From contig JBIOVX010000017.1 in the NCBI GenBank assembly GCA_044868005.1, positions 1 to 64,000 on the forward strand: a stretch of 64,000 nt of DNA. Reading direction: 5' to 3'. Both the position numbers and the translations under genes were made by a program. This DNA comes from DATARR01 sp044868005 (lineage in GTDB: Bacteria > Acidobacteriota > Thermoanaerobaculia > Multivoradales > UBA5704). The first letter of the stretch is position 1, and each line of letters starts with the position of its first letter. Below, in pieces: positions 16,601 through 23,911 of this stretch. The notes beneath the pieces are model-generated. The model saw only the letters and a program-made list of their open reading frames with translations, was not told the origin of the DNA and did not search any database.

Positions 16601-18143
16601 CGAAGAAAGAGCCGTACGCACACTCGAACGGACCGGCGGCGAGACACTGACCCAGGTGGCATACTGTTGGCTGCGTGACAGCCGCACATTCTGGGCTCTT
16701 GAGAAGGCGATTGAACTCGCCCTTCTGCGGCCTGACGAGCGCACGGCTGAGTTGTTATTCGAGATCGCGATACGCGAAGAAGTGGAAGGGGCCGACTACT
16801 ACCCTTTCGCCCAGAGGACAGCAATAGGCGCACTTCTGGCTATCGGACGCACTGATCTGGCTGTGCGTGGGGCGATGAAGTGGGCTCTCAAGTTTTCCTG
16901 GGAAGTAATCGACCTGTTCAAGGAGTATCGGCCAACCGAAGCTGACCTTCAGCCAGCCCGACAAGTCCTCATGGAGAACGATGAACCGATTCCCAATGTC
17001 GTCCTGACGATCGGATTAGGTCGTAGAGTGGAAGATATACCCATCATTTGCCAACTCCTTGAGAGGGCACCGCAAGGATCGGATCTAGCCTTTGCCTGCC
17101 TACTCGCCCTCTATGCTATCGGAGATCACTCGGACGATACTGTGCGCGCATTCCTGACCCATTTGAACTCGCCTAAGACGGAGCACATCTGCACCCTCGG
17201 CCTTCTAAAGATCCGCACTCCGCACGCACTCGCCAAGCTAAAAGCTCGGCTTGCCGGCCTTAAAAAGGAGCCACTGAGCTCTTCAGACAACGCGGTGTTT
17301 ATCGCAGTGAATCTTTTGCGAATCAAGGAAGCCCGGCGGGAAGTAGCAGCAATCCTATGGGAGGAGCTTGATCGTCATCGCATCCTATTCGTCGTGCAGG
17401 GCAATCTATCGGCCTTCGCTGAACTCGAACGCTCTGATGTGGATGACTGGCTTTATGGGTTAGCCTTTGACGACGAGGATTATCTCGACTTCGGCACTAA
17501 AGCTGGTGCCATTCGTGCATTGGCCCACCGAGATACAGTTCGCCCTTTCGACGCCGCGCTCCGACTCATGGAACTAGATGGCGCCAATCGGGAGGAAGCG
17601 CCCAGGCTGCTCCTCGACATCGATCCCACCCGTGCGCTCCCGTTACTTCGCGAGCGGCTAGAACTGGAGGATGAAGTCTTAGTGATGGCGGCAATCGGCG
17701 AGAATCTCTACGCAATAGGTCAGAGCGCAATTCTTTTGGGTTGGCTTAGAGACCCGTCGTCGAAAGTTCGTGAAGGAGCCTGTATAGCCGCAGAAGTTCT
17801 TCCATGGGCTGATGATCTTGCGTGTACCTTGCGGGATCTCCTCTACGATGTGGATTGGTATGTTCGCAATGCTGCAAACCAGGCTCTCGACCGCCTCTGG
17901 CACGCCCGTGAGATCGACCGTTTGGTCGACGCGTTTCTAGCAGAAGCCGACGCGACACGTCGTTTGTGCCTACTGGATATCGTACTCGAAGGAGGGCACC
18001 CAGGCCTGTGGCAACGGCAGCCCTGGGTTGCTAAGCTATGGGAACATTTTCCCCTAGCCATTCTCCAACGTGCAGCTAAGCGACTGGTTAAAAGGCGCAA
18101 GGAAGTCCGAGACGAGCTAAAGAAGCGTAAGCGTCGAGACTAG
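13602..18143 (+). CDS. putative antiviral STAND-like NTPase: N-terminal nuclease-like domain, P-loop NTPase, C-terminal HEAT-like repeats
   Basis: 1513-aa protein. The reading frame extends upstream across the tRNA scar, but GTG 13602 after AAAGG is the sensible start. Residues 8-150 resemble the DUF4297/Cap4 type of dsDNA nuclease: SGIHYQ (14-19) and a PD-(D/E)XK-like acidic run ending in EQMK (67-70). Residues 316-323 are a Walker A motif, GESGKGKS, followed by a hydrophobic strand LVLLVDAAAD and LLVDGVQ as likely Walker B. From ~residue 660 to the end are helical repeats, HEAT-like where clearest (SKVREGACIAAEVLPWADD, WYVRNAANQALDRL). Effector-NTPase-repeat sensor is the layout of Avs-type antiviral NTPases. 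Less GC-rich than neighbours, consistent with transfer. No partner gene adjoins it. Defence role is inferred. Confidence 0.75.
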   Translation: MPNEHRTGGPANLSGIHYQLLHSLFHAGRILDLSFDDSDEPKWYKLVLEPPDGGDLQLEAPDVIHVEQMKVRSHGAWPLYEVIHEVLPNLYRAFADRDPHRPVREARFGTNARRGNWWAIEEFFRTLGPCGSDPEPPSVHLDDSDQLRINTSGLKAKMAEAGLHFTKRGLFRYIAQILTKSPNPSPEEERRVWELLRAFRFERMAGDSVRAAVLAHVRGRVLTAENTELVLLQLLGDFLEKGKDSSGINPRDLLTRHGLADIALKDREMLLERGRSLLERRLDQRRYAADQDVRASRWAAVLEPPAAEVKPLVFFGESGKGKSWALYARALSLAEQGRLVLLVDAAADRSTTCERAAAVFCHEVWGHDGHIPLERLHERLKTADPGHAADWLELLVDGVQSLDLAEQLASYDWSSYGIRLSFSLTTGGTDLPDSLHRICQEKNVADFSTRELHDYLRRRLDNRALQVPYSEGSILHQPLMASIFCDLVGDETAPVLPTSEFPLLASYWYRFARIRPLAVTAIAELAAQPPAGRAYPWTMRTLRESGIEEVAVLFLIEKGLLRHSADGRAVGLWHDRLLSWAAAEGLVALIRDGQMTSEGIVEYLRGLRNPSIPEARWGRRWMGDAVLDVLWLLLEPGTGFSQLVEQILPELEDELRPEALTLLGDRVVSVLIRRIRKEPNDGYYEIQALKAIPSSEISAQSVDLLGAADMDTRLAAAQILIGQPTPDALDALWSLRCELERQEPQDLNAIHVIADKALSSCARRADDWVRHAIRHADPASEPVHALVYLLPQMENGRHLWFELKEIIFVKVSKKQERCIVVCLEEFHDAGHLDWLKAHARRNDLIGAAARRALFILEPGRQPDPIEGEARLLGVGRGWWLLPHVNADPALAESFIARTVQSSEDPWNVAWSLLSGFESRIAPETLDRLLDTTAELLANEISAPSPDNRDPLWAPFLFLGNVRSLRLIERFEARRGSDFELKLGQWLCPLNPNSEHYNQYREERAVRTLERTGGETLTQVAYCWLRDSRTFWALEKAIELALLRPDERTAELLFEIAIREEVEGADYYPFAQRTAIGALLAIGRTDLAVRGAMKWALKFSWEVIDLFKEYRPTEADLQPARQVLMENDEPIPNVVLTIGLGRRVEDIPIICQLLERAPQGSDLAFACLLALYAIGDHSDDTVRAFLTHLNSPKTEHICTLGLLKIRTPHALAKLKARLAGLKKEPLSSSDNAVFIAVNLLRIKEARREVAAILWEELDRHRILFVVQGNLSAFAELERSDVDDWLYGLAFDDEDYLDFGTKAGAIRALAHRDTVRPFDAALRLMELDGANREEAPRLLLDIDPTRALPLLRERLELEDEVLVMAAIGENLYAIGQSAILLGWLRDPSSKVREGACIAAEVLPWADDLACTLRDLLYDVDWYVRNAANQALDRLWHAREIDRLVDAFLAEADATRRLCLLDIVLEGGHPGLWQRQPWVAKLWEHFPLAILQRAAKRLVKRRKEVRDELKKRKRRD

Positions 18144-18195
18144 GCGGCAACGACTCCCTGAATCGTTCCATCGTAAGCGCCTGCGATGTGCACCG

Positions 18196-18522
18196 TCAAG
18201 CAACCGACACTGAGACAACACCCGACGAGTGCCCCTTGGCCTTCGGCCGGATGACGATCTCGACGTCACGATCGAGGAGAGTCACGAAGCGCAGCAGCCG
18301 TTCGGAGGAGAAGCGGCTCAGCTTGTAGTTCTTGAGCTCGGAAACGTGTGGCTGTGGAATGCCGAACAACTGAGCCGCACGCGCCTGGCTCAGACGGCGG
18401 GCGGCGATCAGCTCGTTCAGCCGCATTGGGAGCTGTACACGCAGCTTCCGCTCACCGGCATCTGCGAAGCCAAGATCGACAAGAACGTCGCCGGTCCCGG
18501 CATCGACGAGTCGCTTGGCCAT
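18196..18522 (-). CDS. XRE/HigA-like antitoxin, apparently without toxin
   Basis: 108-aa protein with a helix-turn-helix, LSQARAAQLFGIPQPHVSELKN, inside an HTH_37-like antitoxin domain, then FSSERLLRFVTLLDRDVEIVIRPK. Such proteins usually follow a RelE/HigB-type toxin gene; none is found on either side. Its first seven codons (MAKRLVD) and upstream bases match those of the VapB-like gene at 18873-19085. Confidence 0.78.
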   Translation of the reverse strand: MAKRLVDAGTGDVLVDLGFADAGERKLRVQLPMRLNELIAARRLSQARAAQLFGIPQPHVSELKNYKLSRFSSERLLRFVTLLDRDVEIVIRPKAKGHSSGVVSVSVA

Positions 18523-18528
18523 AGGGTT

Positions 18529-18534
18529 AGTATA
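18529..18534 (-). promoter_or_regulatory. -10 element TATACT, 6 bases from the start codon
   Basis: TATACT is read on the minus strand 6 bases before ATG 18522, and no ribosome site fits between, so transcription would begin at or near the A of ATG (leaderless mRNA). The same arrangement precedes the VapB-like gene. Confidence 0.5.
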
Positions 18535-18572
18535 TCCATATCGGCAACCGCGCCGACGCGAAAGAGAAACAG

Positions 18573-18791
18573 ATGACGATGCAGGTCTGGGATCAATTTT
18601 CCTATCGGGTCTTCTGGTCGCCTGAGGACCATGAGTACGTTGGGGCCTGCGTCGAGATGCCAGGATTGAGCTGGCTGGCGAAAACCCCCGAGGCAGCGTT
18701 GCTGGGCATCCGACGCGTGACCCGCGAGGGAATCCGGATTCTGGAACAGGACGGCGATCCGGTGCCGAAGCCGATCGCGGCCCATAGCTGA
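18573..18791 (+). CDS. HicB-family antitoxin-like protein, orphan
   Basis: 72-aa protein with the HicB partial-RNase-H fold pattern: FSYRVFWSPEDHEYVGACVEMPGLSWLAKTPEAALLGI. It lacks a C-terminal DNA-binding part and has no HicA toxin beside it. Possibly a remnant or a free-standing member. Confidence 0.72.
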   Translation: MTMQVWDQFSYRVFWSPEDHEYVGACVEMPGLSWLAKTPEAALLGIRRVTREGIRILEQDGDPVPKPIAAHS

Positions 18792-18872
18792 ACGGCCTGT
18801 GCCAGCACGATCAGCCGCTCCCCCACGAGATCCTGGCGGGCGCGAGCACCGACCGACGAGGTAGCGCATGGC

Positions 18873-19085
18873 TCAGCGAGCGGTGCGCGGACGACGAGCT
18901 TCCTCGACCCTCGCCGGGTCGAGCGCCCCCGCGCCCCTCAGCCGCTCGATGTGTCGAACCACCTTCTCGTCATCCGCGAGCCGCTGTAGCGCGACGTTCA
19001 CGGTTTCCTTGATCGTGCCGGTGCCAGCGATGCTCCGGGCTCGCTCCAGGAGATCGTCATCAATGTCGACGAGTCGCTTGGCCAT
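18873..19085 (-). CDS. VapB-family antitoxin, orphan
   Basis: 70-aa protein of the VapB (DUF2191-like) type: MAKRLVDIDDDLLERARSIAGTGTIKETVNVALQRL is a ribbon-helix-helix, the short tail would bind a toxin. No VapC gene follows; 18792-18872 contains only non-coding sequence. Its start region is shared with the HigA-like gene. Confidence 0.8.
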   Translation of the reverse strand: MAKRLVDIDDDLLERARSIAGTGTIKETVNVALQRLADDEKVVRHIERLRGAGALDPARVEEARRPRTAR

Positions 19086-19092
19086 AGGGGGC

Positions 19093-19098
19093 AGTATA
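19093..19098 (-). promoter_or_regulatory. -10 element TATACT, 7 bases from the start codon
   Basis: TATACT is read on the minus strand just before ATG 19085, with no Shine-Dalgarno sequence between. Leaderless initiation is expected. Confidence 0.5.
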
Positions 19099-19124
19099 TG
19101 AGGAAGAGACCGGCCGCATCGCTG

Positions 19125-19556
19125 TCACCTCTTCTCTTGCTGCGGATTGGCTACGTTCGTCACCTGCGAGGAGGTAAGGCGCCAACCATCCTCCGAGCGC
19201 ACCCAGACATGAGTGAAGGCGAAGGCGCCCGTGATCTCCTTGTCGTTCACGAGGATGGTGCGGTCCACCCGGCCCGTGACCACGGCGGCGGTGCCGAGCG
19301 GCTTCACGGTGACGTTGGACGGCTGATACTTGATGTATCGCCAGGCCCCCCGCTTGAAGAAATCCATGTAGGTTTCCTTGCCGGCGATCTGCCCTTCGAA
19401 GCCGATGTGGACGAGGTTGTCCGCCATCAGGCGGTCGAACGCCGCGGCGTCCCTGGCGAGGAGCGCCGAGGTGAAGCGTTGCTCAAGGGCGGTCACATCA
19501 TCCTGACCGGCGCCGAGAGAGCCGAGGAGCACGAGGATCGCGGTCAAGTAGAGCAT
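19125..19556 (-). CDS. exported SnoaL-like/NTF2-fold (DUF4440) protein
   Basis: 143-aa protein with a short signal peptide (MLYLTAILVLLGSLGAG) and an NTF2-like DUF4440 domain: ALEQRFTSALLARDAAAFDRLMADNLVHIG, KETYMDFFKRG, AFAFTHVWVRSEDGWRLTSSQVT. Family members bind small molecules; no catalytic role can be assigned. ATG 19556 has GGAGG before it. The frame remains open 147 codons further upstream through the 21-bp repeat array, encoding a seven-residue repeat like HDVINVD, but this extension starts inside the transposon and is not credible as protein. Confidence 0.8.
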   Translation of the reverse strand: MLYLTAILVLLGSLGAGQDDVTALEQRFTSALLARDAAAFDRLMADNLVHIGFEGQIAGKETYMDFFKRGAWRYIKYQPSNVTVKPLGTAAVVTGRVDRTILVNDKEITGAFAFTHVWVRSEDGWRLTSSQVTNVANPQQEKR

Positions 19557-19618
19557 GTTGGGTCCTCCGCAAGCGAGCGGGCGCCAGAGTCCCAGGTGGA
19601 AGCGCCTTAGTCCCGCCC

Positions 19619-19903
19619 GGACCGTCTTATTTAAGCGTGCGACCACGCCTTGGTCGACGTTAATCTCGTCATGGTCTACGTTGATCACGTCATGGTCTAC
19701 GTTGATCACGTCATGGTCGACGTTGATCTCGTCTTGGTCGACGTTGATCTCGTCGTGGTCTACGTTAACCGCGTCGTGGTCCACGTTGATCACGTCATGG
19801 TCGACGTTGATCTCGTCGTGGTCTACGTTAACCACGTCATGGTCGACGTTAACCACGTCGTGGTCCACGTTGACCACGTCATGGTCGACGTTGATCTCGT
19901 CGT
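19619..19903. repeat. 21-bp palindromic tandem array, left part, with 29-bp inverted end
   Basis: About 12 head-to-tail units of exactly 21 bp start near 19648; each is an imperfect palindrome of the form GTGGTC-N6-GACCAC with variation at a few positions. The array's outer end, 19619-19647 (containing CTTATTTAAGCG), matches inverted the bases 24001-24029 at 26 of 29 positions. Both strands are open in a seven-residue repeat. Confidence 0.93.
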
Positions 19904-19912
19904 GGTAGTGTC

Positions 19913-20791
19913 CTAGTTTGAATTTCCCTTCCGGTACGGACCCCGTTTTTGCCCCTTCGCGGTCGGCAACAGGGCCACTAGATCCTCGATTTCCCATACC
20001 GTCTTCGTGACTCCCGCCGCCATGGCCGGGGTGATTCTCAGGCTCCGGTGAATCCGGCAGAAGTTGTAATGGGCGTGGAACAGGCCGATGGCGGCGGCAT
20101 GGTTCACCAGCTTCTTAGAGAACGCATTGGTTAGGCGGGTGAACCGGCGCAGGCTCATGCGGATGGTGAGATTCGAGCGCTCCACGTAGGACGTAGAAAC
20201 ATGCTTTGGGTCCGGCTCGCCGATGATGGCCTTCTTCTCGCATCCGATGCACTCGGCGGGGCTGTAGCGCGTCTCAGGGCCGCTCGGCTGCGCCGCATAG
20301 ATCTTGTTGAGCATGGCGTAGTCGATCTCGCCCACGAAGGCGTCCAGGACCGCGGACAGGTACATCTTGTGACCGTCCGTCGTGAGCTGGACGCGGTTCA
20401 CAAGGCGCCGCGCTAGATCCTGCATAAACTCCGTGGCGCACCCGGCATCCCGCGAGCCGACCAGGAAGGAAGGCATCAGCTTCGTCTCGGCGTCAATCGC
20501 CGTGAACGTCCAGACATCCCCAAAGCCGAAGGTGTCCCGCTTCTCGACGGGGACGTTCTTCTGCTTCGCGTAGACAAAGCTCCAAATCTCGTCTACCTGG
20601 AGACGCTTGCAGGGGAGGTTCACCAGCGCGCCGTCCATGTACCGGACGCACGCCTCTCCGATCTCCCGCCACAGCTTCATGACGGTGTCCTTTGAAACGT
20701 CGGCCATGCGGGCGGTAGCTCGGATGCCGACACCCTCCACCAGGGCGGACACGATCTGGACTCGCTTCGCGGTGCTGAGCACGTTTGCCAT
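19913..20791 (-). CDS. IS1-family DDE transposase
   Basis: 292-aa transposase (an upstream in-frame start adds 14 residues). N-terminal helix-turn-helix part: STAKRVQIVSALVEGVGIRATARMADVSKDTVMKLW. Catalytic acids lie in LQVDEIWSFV, TTDGHKMYLSAV and STSYVERSNLTIRMSLRRFTRL; that last block with LTNAFSKK is diagnostic of IS1. The TAG stop lies within the left terminal repeat. One uninterrupted frame, unlike the InsA-InsB frameshift of classical IS1. Confidence 0.92.
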   Translation of the reverse strand: MANVLSTAKRVQIVSALVEGVGIRATARMADVSKDTVMKLWREIGEACVRYMDGALVNLPCKRLQVDEIWSFVYAKQKNVPVEKRDTFGFGDVWTFTAIDAETKLMPSFLVGSRDAGCATEFMQDLARRLVNRVQLTTDGHKMYLSAVLDAFVGEIDYAMLNKIYAAQPSGPETRYSPAECIGCEKKAIIGEPDPKHVSTSYVERSNLTIRMSLRRFTRLTNAFSKKLVNHAAAIGLFHAHYNFCRIHRSLRITPAMAAGVTKTVWEIEDLVALLPTAKGQKRGPYRKGNSN

Positions 20792-20876
20792 GGGTTGAAT
20801 CGTATCGGGGATCGACCTAAAAGTCAAGCACAAGATCTAGTTTGCTATTTTGCGCAAACTGGTTTAGTCTAGGTTC

Positions 20877-22022
20877 ATGACTGCTGATCTTGAAGCTTGT
20901 CGAACCCCGGGGCAGCTCCTCAGGGGGCTTTTGGAGGTCAACGGCTGGAGTCTGCGGACTTTAGCTCTCATCGTCGGGATGGGCGAGACGGTCGTGAACA
21001 AGATCGCTTCGGATAAACAGCCGGTGACTGCCCAACTGGCGCTCGTCTTTTCCGAGGTGTTCGGCGTACCAGCCGAGAAATTCCTAGAACTTCAGAAATC
21101 ATACGATTTAGCCATGGCTCGCATCGTCGCTCGCCCCGATCCTGGACGCGCAACTCGCGCTCATCTCTTCGGCGGCTTACCAGTATCTGAAATGATCTCC
21201 CGCGGCTGGCTCCAGGCGGAGACCGTTCTCGACGTGCCCAGAGTTGAGGCGGAGCTGGCGCGCTTCTTCAGTGTTCCCTCGGTAAACGAGATTGAGATTC
21301 TCCCCCATGCCGCGAAGAAAACCCATCTGACTTCAGCGGCGAGCCCTGCCCAGTTGGCCTGGCTCTATCGCGTGAAGCAGATCGCCAGCGATACGCTCGT
21401 TCCCCGCTACTCCCCTGCGGCTGTGAGGGAAGCAATCAAGAGGCTTTCGTCCCTGCTCTCGGCGCCCGAAGAAGCTAGGAAAGTGCCCCGCATTCTAAAT
21501 GAGAGCGGAATCCGTTACGTGATTGTCGAGACTCTTCCGTCAGCTAACATCGACGGAGTCTGCTTCTGGCTGGACGACCAATCCCCCGTGATAGGGATGT
21601 CGCTGCGGTACGACCGCATAGACAACTTCTGGTTTGTGCTTCGGCACGAGTTGGAGCATGTTCTTCGCCTGCACGGTCGCACCGCCGTAGCTCTGGACTA
21701 CGAGCTTGAAGGTGAAAACGCGGGGATCGGCGCAGGCATACCAGAAGAGGAGCGAGTTGCTAATGAAGCCGCCGCGGCGTTCTGCGTTCCACCGGACAAG
21801 ATGGAGCGCTTTATTGCGCGTAAGGCCCCGATATTCGCCGAGCGCGACATCATAGGATTTGCGCGCACAATAGGAGTGCACCCTGGACTTGTAGCTGGTC
21901 AGCTTCAGCGCCGAACGGGTCGCTATGAGCTGTTCAGGCAGCACCTAGTCAAGATCCGCTCCTCTGTAGCACCTAGCGCCATCGTTGACGGATGGGGCGA
22001 CGTTGCCCCAGTGGGACCATAG
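20877..22022 (+). CDS. HigA-like helix-turn-helix fused to ImmA/IrrE metallopeptidase (transposon passenger)
   Basis: 381-aa protein. Residues 10-75 are a HigA/XRE-type domain (GQLLRGLLEVNGWSLRTLA, VPAEKFLELQKSYDLA). The peptidase domain has zinc-binding HELEH (257-261) and a later VANEAAAAFCVP segment. Divergent from the transposase, with an 85-base gap holding TTTGC...GCAAA, a possible operator. Different from the island's ImmA protein (11668) in domain lengths and motif, so not a recent duplicate. Followed after 18 bases by a gene that probably belongs with it. Confidence 0.87.
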   Translation: MTADLEACRTPGQLLRGLLEVNGWSLRTLALIVGMGETVVNKIASDKQPVTAQLALVFSEVFGVPAEKFLELQKSYDLAMARIVARPDPGRATRAHLFGGLPVSEMISRGWLQAETVLDVPRVEAELARFFSVPSVNEIEILPHAAKKTHLTSAASPAQLAWLYRVKQIASDTLVPRYSPAAVREAIKRLSSLLSAPEEARKVPRILNESGIRYVIVETLPSANIDGVCFWLDDQSPVIGMSLRYDRIDNFWFVLRHELEHVLRLHGRTAVALDYELEGENAGIGAGIPEEERVANEAAAAFCVPPDKMERFIARKAPIFAERDIIGFARTIGVHPGLVAGQLQRRTGRYELFRQHLVKIRSSVAPSAIVDGWGDVAPVGP

Positions 22023-22040
22023 AAAGGAGAAGGAAACACC

Positions 22041-22517
22041 GTGGCAAGCAAGCATCATCAAATGCAGGCGATCATTAGGCAGTACCGTGACCAAAGCGGC
22101 GAGGCTGACGTGGACATGGAGAAGGTGGCGTTATTCGCCACCCAGATGGGATGGCCGCTGTCGCTTCCGACCGACCCTATTAAGCTTCTGGCAAAGGAGT
22201 TTGCGCGCGCCGCACGAGAAGAGATCAAACGCGACCAAGTGACAGGCAAGCCGTACCGGGTCAACCATGCTTACCACCCGGATGGCAGCCAAATGCCACT
22301 GTACTTCGATATAGATCAGGCGCCTAGGTACAAGATGCTAAAGTCGCTTATCAATAGGCGTGAGCAGATGGTGGGCGACGGGCTTCAGCTTAGCTTCGAT
22401 GCCGATCACTGGAACAGCATCAATCCCAACGAGGAGCCAATTCAGATTCCGCTTGATTTGACAGACGATGTGGAATGGAGAAAGAACGCACCCGACGAAG
22501 ACGAACTCGCCAGTTAA
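22041..22517 (+). CDS. uncharacterised partner of the passenger XRE-ImmA protein
   Basis: 158-aa soluble protein, no family named with certainty. Start is GTG 22041 with AAAGGAGAAGG before it. Notable segments: HHQMQAIIRQYRDQSGEADVDMEKVALFA, FARAAREEIKRDQVTGKPYRVNHAYH, and an acidic tail. Its place right after an ImmA-type gene suggests a two-gene toxin-antitoxin-like unit; which partner is toxic cannot be told. It overlaps the convergent next gene by 4 bases. Confidence 0.7.
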   Translation: MASKHHQMQAIIRQYRDQSGEADVDMEKVALFATQMGWPLSLPTDPIKLLAKEFARAAREEIKRDQVTGKPYRVNHAYHPDGSQMPLYFDIDQAPRYKMLKSLINRREQMVGDGLQLSFDADHWNSINPNEEPIQIPLDLTDDVEWRKNAPDEDELAS

Positions 22518-22750
22518 TGGCCAGACTTCTTCCAGCGAGCCGCAGCGGCCACTCTTGCTATTTCTGAGCGCTCTGCAGGAGTAAGTTTCGTCGCCCTAGC
22601 CTTGGCGCCTTTAGCACCGCCGAGCCGCTGCTTTGCCCTTCCCGCAGATTCGGGTTCTGGGGCGAACCTTGGGGCTTCCCCGATAGCTTCCTGGAACACC
22701 TGAAAGGCCAGCTCGTTCGGATCGCGGGGCCTACGTGGGCGCTTAGGCAT
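22514..22750 (-). CDS. small basic protein, histone H1-like/RNA-binding annotation type
   Basis: 78-aa basic protein starting MPKRPRRPRDPNELAFQV and ending GAKARATKLTPAERSEIARVAAAARWKKSGH. This Ala/Lys/Arg-rich tail belongs to a widespread group of small proteins often called RNA-binding or histone-like; function is not established. No clear ribosome site; an ATG 3 codons upstream is also possible. Confidence 0.68.
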   Translation of the reverse strand: MPKRPRRPRDPNELAFQVFQEAIGEAPRFAPEPESAGRAKQRLGGAKGAKARATKLTPAERSEIARVAAAARWKKSGH

Positions 22751-22804
22751 GGCATCCATGGTAACACGGGCGGCCGGAGGGAAGATTCCGGCCGCCCGTG
22801 CCTG

Positions 22805-23335
22805 CTACCTGCGGTTGTAGTTGTCGGGGTGGTACTTCTGGAACAGCTCTGCCGCCTTGGGTTGCTCGGGAGAACCGAGCAGCACCTTCTCCGGGTCCTC
22901 TTGATCCCAATTGATCCAGAGGTAGACCAGCTCGGCAGCGAAGGACTTGCAAGCGCGTTGCGAGATGAGATGCGCGAGGATTCGCCGCGTTGGGAGGTGC
23001 GTCAAGGCGTAGGCGTGGTCGTTCCCTTCCCTTGGACCGTAGACGCTCCCCCGGAAGATCCCAAACCGGCCCGAGACGATGCCCTGCACATCGACCTCCC
23101 GATACTGCCAGGGGTGGATCATCATGTCGTAGATGCGCGCCTTGAACGCCCCCTTGCCCCAGGCGAGGGGGAGACGCTTTCCAGACTTCGCCATCTTTTC
23201 GAGGTAGGCGTCCGCCGACTGCGCGAGCCATGCGCCTACGGACATGCGCCCGTGCGCGACGGCGGCGGCTTCCCACCGTTCCCGCTGATGGTCTGAGGCG
23301 TGGACCGTGTAGGAAAACGTCTTCATGTCGCTCAT
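22805..23335 (-). CDS. hypothetical protein with ribbon-helix-helix-like N-terminus
   Basis: 176-aa protein. The start, DMKTFSYTVHASDHQRERWE...MSVGAWLAQSADAYLE, resembles the CopG/MobC-like ribbon-helix-helix of mobile elements. The rest (FKARIYDMMIHPW, FGIFRGSVYGPREGNDHAYALTHLPT, LVYLWINWDQ) is not recognised. ATG 23335 overlaps the upstream stop by 4 bases, so the two genes are coupled. Confidence 0.62.
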   Translation of the reverse strand: MSDMKTFSYTVHASDHQRERWEAAAVAHGRMSVGAWLAQSADAYLEKMAKSGKRLPLAWGKGAFKARIYDMMIHPWQYREVDVQGIVSGRFGIFRGSVYGPREGNDHAYALTHLPTRRILAHLISQRACKSFAAELVYLWINWDQEDPEKVLLGSPEQPKAAELFQKYHPDNYNRR

Positions 23336-23745
23336 GAGGACGCCTCTTTCGCCAGCTTGCGCTCGATTCCGTTGGCGATCTGATTCAGGGTGCGGGCCGT
23401 GTCTGCGGCGAATTTGGACAGCTTCGCGTCCGCCTCGGATAGAGCCGACTTCTTTCGCTCCAAGCCGATAGAAGCGAGGAAGCCGGTGAGGTGCCGCAGA
23501 TCGGCCACGGCGGCGCGCAGCTCGGTTCTAGTGCTGCTTTCCGCCCATTCCGGCCAGTCGCCGTAGGACTCCAGGAGCATGCCGTAGAACATCTCCCCGG
23601 CCACTCGCACGGCGGCATTGAACCGAGGTTCGGAGATGTACAGCAAGGCCGATTCTCTGAAGAGCGGAAAGCTCTCCCATTCGGCGGGATCGATGGAAGG
23701 GGGGACGGCGGGCGGGCTGGTAGAATCCTGCGTCAGCTCGGGCAT
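23332..23745 (-). CDS. hypothetical transposon-encoded protein
   Basis: 137-aa, mainly helical protein without recognised domain: a proline-rich start, an aromatic middle (FPLFRESALLYISEPRFNAAVRVAGEMFYGMLLESYGDWPEW) and a coiled-coil-like C-terminal half. First gene of a two-gene minus-strand unit inside the transposon; 23746-23901 to its left end shows no gene. Confidence 0.6.
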   Translation of the reverse strand: MPELTQDSTSPPAVPPSIDPAEWESFPLFRESALLYISEPRFNAAVRVAGEMFYGMLLESYGDWPEWAESSTRTELRAAVADLRHLTGFLASIGLERKKSALSEADAKLSKFAADTARTLNQIANGIERKLAKEASS

Positions 23746-23911
23746 AGGTGCTCCCTGTGCTCGGGTTAGGTCCGGGCGGGACGTGCTCGCGCTCCGCTCG
23801 GGCCGCTTGTTGTTTATGGGGAGGGCGATCCTCCCACCTGGAGAGGACGCTAGCGCAACTCAGGCAGGAAAGGCCGTGTCAAGAGGCCATATTTCAAAAA
23901 GGGACACTACC

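Larger units (their letters stand above)
19904..23911. mobile_element. 4.0-kb IS1-family transposon with passenger genes
   Basis: Ends are inverted: GGTAGTGTCC at 19904-19913 and its complement at 23902-23911, with partial identity continuing inward (about 17 of 22). CTCGTCGT flanks both sides (19896-19903 and 23912-23919), the 8-bp target duplication size known for IS1. Removing the element and one CTCGTCGT restores an unbroken 21-bp periodicity in the surrounding array. The element carries one transposase gene at the left end and five other genes. IS1 members are normally 0.7-1.6 kb. Confidence 0.88.

Noticed and set aside
18792..18872. VapC toxin remnant next to the VapB-like gene
   Set aside because: No PIN motif is visible in any frame of this short stretch.
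19557..19997. Long N-terminal extension of the DUF4440 protein through the repeat array
   Set aside because: It would start inside the transposon's transposase gene and lacks a ribosome site; the signal peptide at 19556 is the proper start.
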